Shown piece by piece: positions 48,746 to 49,330 of a DNA stretch of 49,330 nucleotides. The stretch covers positions 1-49,330 of the forward strand of contig JBEKHI010000021.1 in assembly GCA_050012355.1 (NCBI GenBank), in the 5' to 3' direction. The notes under the pieces are model-generated. The model saw nothing but the letters and a program-made list of their open reading frames with translations. It made no database searches and was not told the origin of the DNA. The translations under genes were made by a program, and so were the position numbers. The DNA is from JBEKHI01 sp050012355 (GTDB taxonomy: Bacteria; Actinomycetota; Actinomycetes; Streptosporangiales; Streptosporangiaceae). Position 1 is the stretch's first letter. Each line of letters starts with the position of its first letter.

Positions 48746-49330
48746 ATGGATGCTTACAGCAGGCTGACCGAGCTGGTCCGTGGCGGCGGCGTCGTGGTGC
48801 TCAGCGGCGCTGGGCTGTCCACGGAATCCGGCATACCGGACTACCGTGGCCCGACTGGCCGGGCGCGGCAGGCGAACCCGATGACCTACCAGACGTTCAT
48901 CAGCAGCGCGGCGGCCCGGCAGCGCTACTGGGCCCGTGCCCATGTCGGCTGGCGGCTGATGACCAAGGCCGCCCCGAACTCCGGGCATCTCGCCGTAGCC
49001 GAGTTGCAGCGCCGCGGCCTGCTGAAGTCCATCATTACGCAAAACGTCGATGGGTTGCACCACCGGGCAGGCGCCTCCCACATCACCGAACTCCACGGCA
49101 GCCTCTATCGGGTCCGCTGCCTATCCTGCGGCCAGCGGACCTCGCGGGCGGATCTGGATAGCAGGCTCGCCGCGGCGAACGCGAGCTGGGCTCGCCCGTC
49201 CGCCACGTTCAACCCGGACGGGGATGCGGTGCTGACGGACGATGAGGTCGCGACGTTCTGCCTGGTGGATTGTGAGGCGTGCGGCGGGGTCCTGAAGCCA
49301 GACGTGATCTTCTTCGGCGAGAACGTCCCG
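48746..49330 (+). CDS. Sir2-family NAD-dependent protein deacylase, partial
   Basis: The first 195 residues of a sirtuin; the gene runs off the right edge. NAD-binding GAGLSTESGIPDYRGP, the Gln-Asn-x-Asp motif in TQNVDGLHHRAG, and the catalytic His117 in ELHGSLYRVRC are intact. The first zinc Cys pair is CLSC; the second, CEAC, lies about 60 residues further after an insertion. The start is ATG 48746, downstream of an AT-rich segment. It reads as a stand-alone deacylase rather than a fused defence NADase. Confidence 0.9.
   Translation, partial: MDAYSRLTELVRGGGVVVLSGAGLSTESGIPDYRGPTGRARQANPMTYQTFISSAAARQRYWARAHVGWRLMTKAAPNSGHLAVAELQRRGLLKSIITQNVDGLHHRAGASHITELHGSLYRVRCLSCGQRTSRADLDSRLAAANASWARPSATFNPDGDAVLTDDEVATFCLVDCEACGGVLKPDVIFFGENVP

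Noticed and set aside
48112..49330. A complete SIR2/SLATT defence island
   Set aside because: No sensor, nucleotidyltransferase or nuclease is visible and the sirtuin looks like a deacylase; kept only as a low-interest finding.

Overview
The window is GC-rich DNA from an actinomycete. Supporting lineage markers are a WhiB1-type iron-sulfur regulator beside a PdtaS-type histidine kinase, a nickel superoxide dismutase with its maturation protease, F420/flavin luciferase-like oxidoreductases, a DUF6230/DUF6114 pair, a SAV_2177-type methyltransferase and a DasR-type GntR regulator. The gene content fits a soil or plant-associated Streptomyces/Streptosporangiales-like organism, but the sequence does not fix the genus. 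There are no tRNA or rRNA genes, no CRISPR array, and no integrase or transposase. The region reads as chromosomal DNA with short single-purpose operons.

Layout. 1-9.2 kb: partial Nudix and GNAT genes, a 712-base gene-free stretch with a 27-bp-arm hairpin and a promoter, the secreted DUF6230/DUF6114 pair, a DinB2-like polymerase, a GntR-acdS (ACC deaminase) operon diverging from a 2-hydroxyacid dehydrogenase, a DUF2237 protein and a luciferase-like oxidoreductase. 9.4-17 kb: membrane proteins, a PadR-MFS operon, a methyltransferase, glutathione peroxidase, an ECF sigma factor with a SnoaL-like tail, and a quinone-oxidoreductase-like protein. 17.1-20.8 kb: a tightly overlapped four-gene minus-strand operon (Gfo/Idh/MocA, DUF993, TIM-barrel, ThuA) that looks like a carbohydrate or cyclitol catabolic module. 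21-28.6 kb: DinB-family protein diverging from a WYL regulator-RraA operon, an unrecognised 475-aa protein, an MmyB-type regulator diverging from an MFS exporter, and a glutamine-synthetase-like ligase. 28.6-33.2 kb: double-VOC protein, reductase, VapBC, malic enzyme, CGNR-type regulator. 33.6-39 kb: amino-acid permease, sodX/sodN, an anti-sigma/SigB-F-G pair, and a frameshifted diacylglycerol-kinase-like gene. 39-49.3 kb: whiB1/pdtaS, bioF-(DasR-like)-bioD, an F420-type oxidoreductase, Nudix, a family 1 glycosidase with an internal deletion, a DUF3040-like microprotein with MarR, NRDE, a SLATT-like protein and a partial sirtuin.

The most unusual structural layer is a set of dispersed palindromic elements. 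Each has two arms, each arm itself nearly palindromic (core CGATGnnACATCG), around a 10-12-nt loop that usually contains TATAG, CATAG, TGTAG or TCTAG. There are at least six two-arm copies plus one solo arm. Most lie just past gene ends. One supplies the pdtaS stop codon and another is read as the N-terminal coding sequence of the DUF993 gene. A second, unrelated 61-bp hairpin family occurs at about 4.8 and 14.4 kb. Further points of interest are an aliphatic steric-gate residue in the DinB2-like polymerase, a DasR-like regulator translationally coupled inside a biotin operon, a 38-bp palindrome that serves both as the end of the malic-enzyme gene and as the vapBC upstream region, and a CRP-like site upstream of whiB1.
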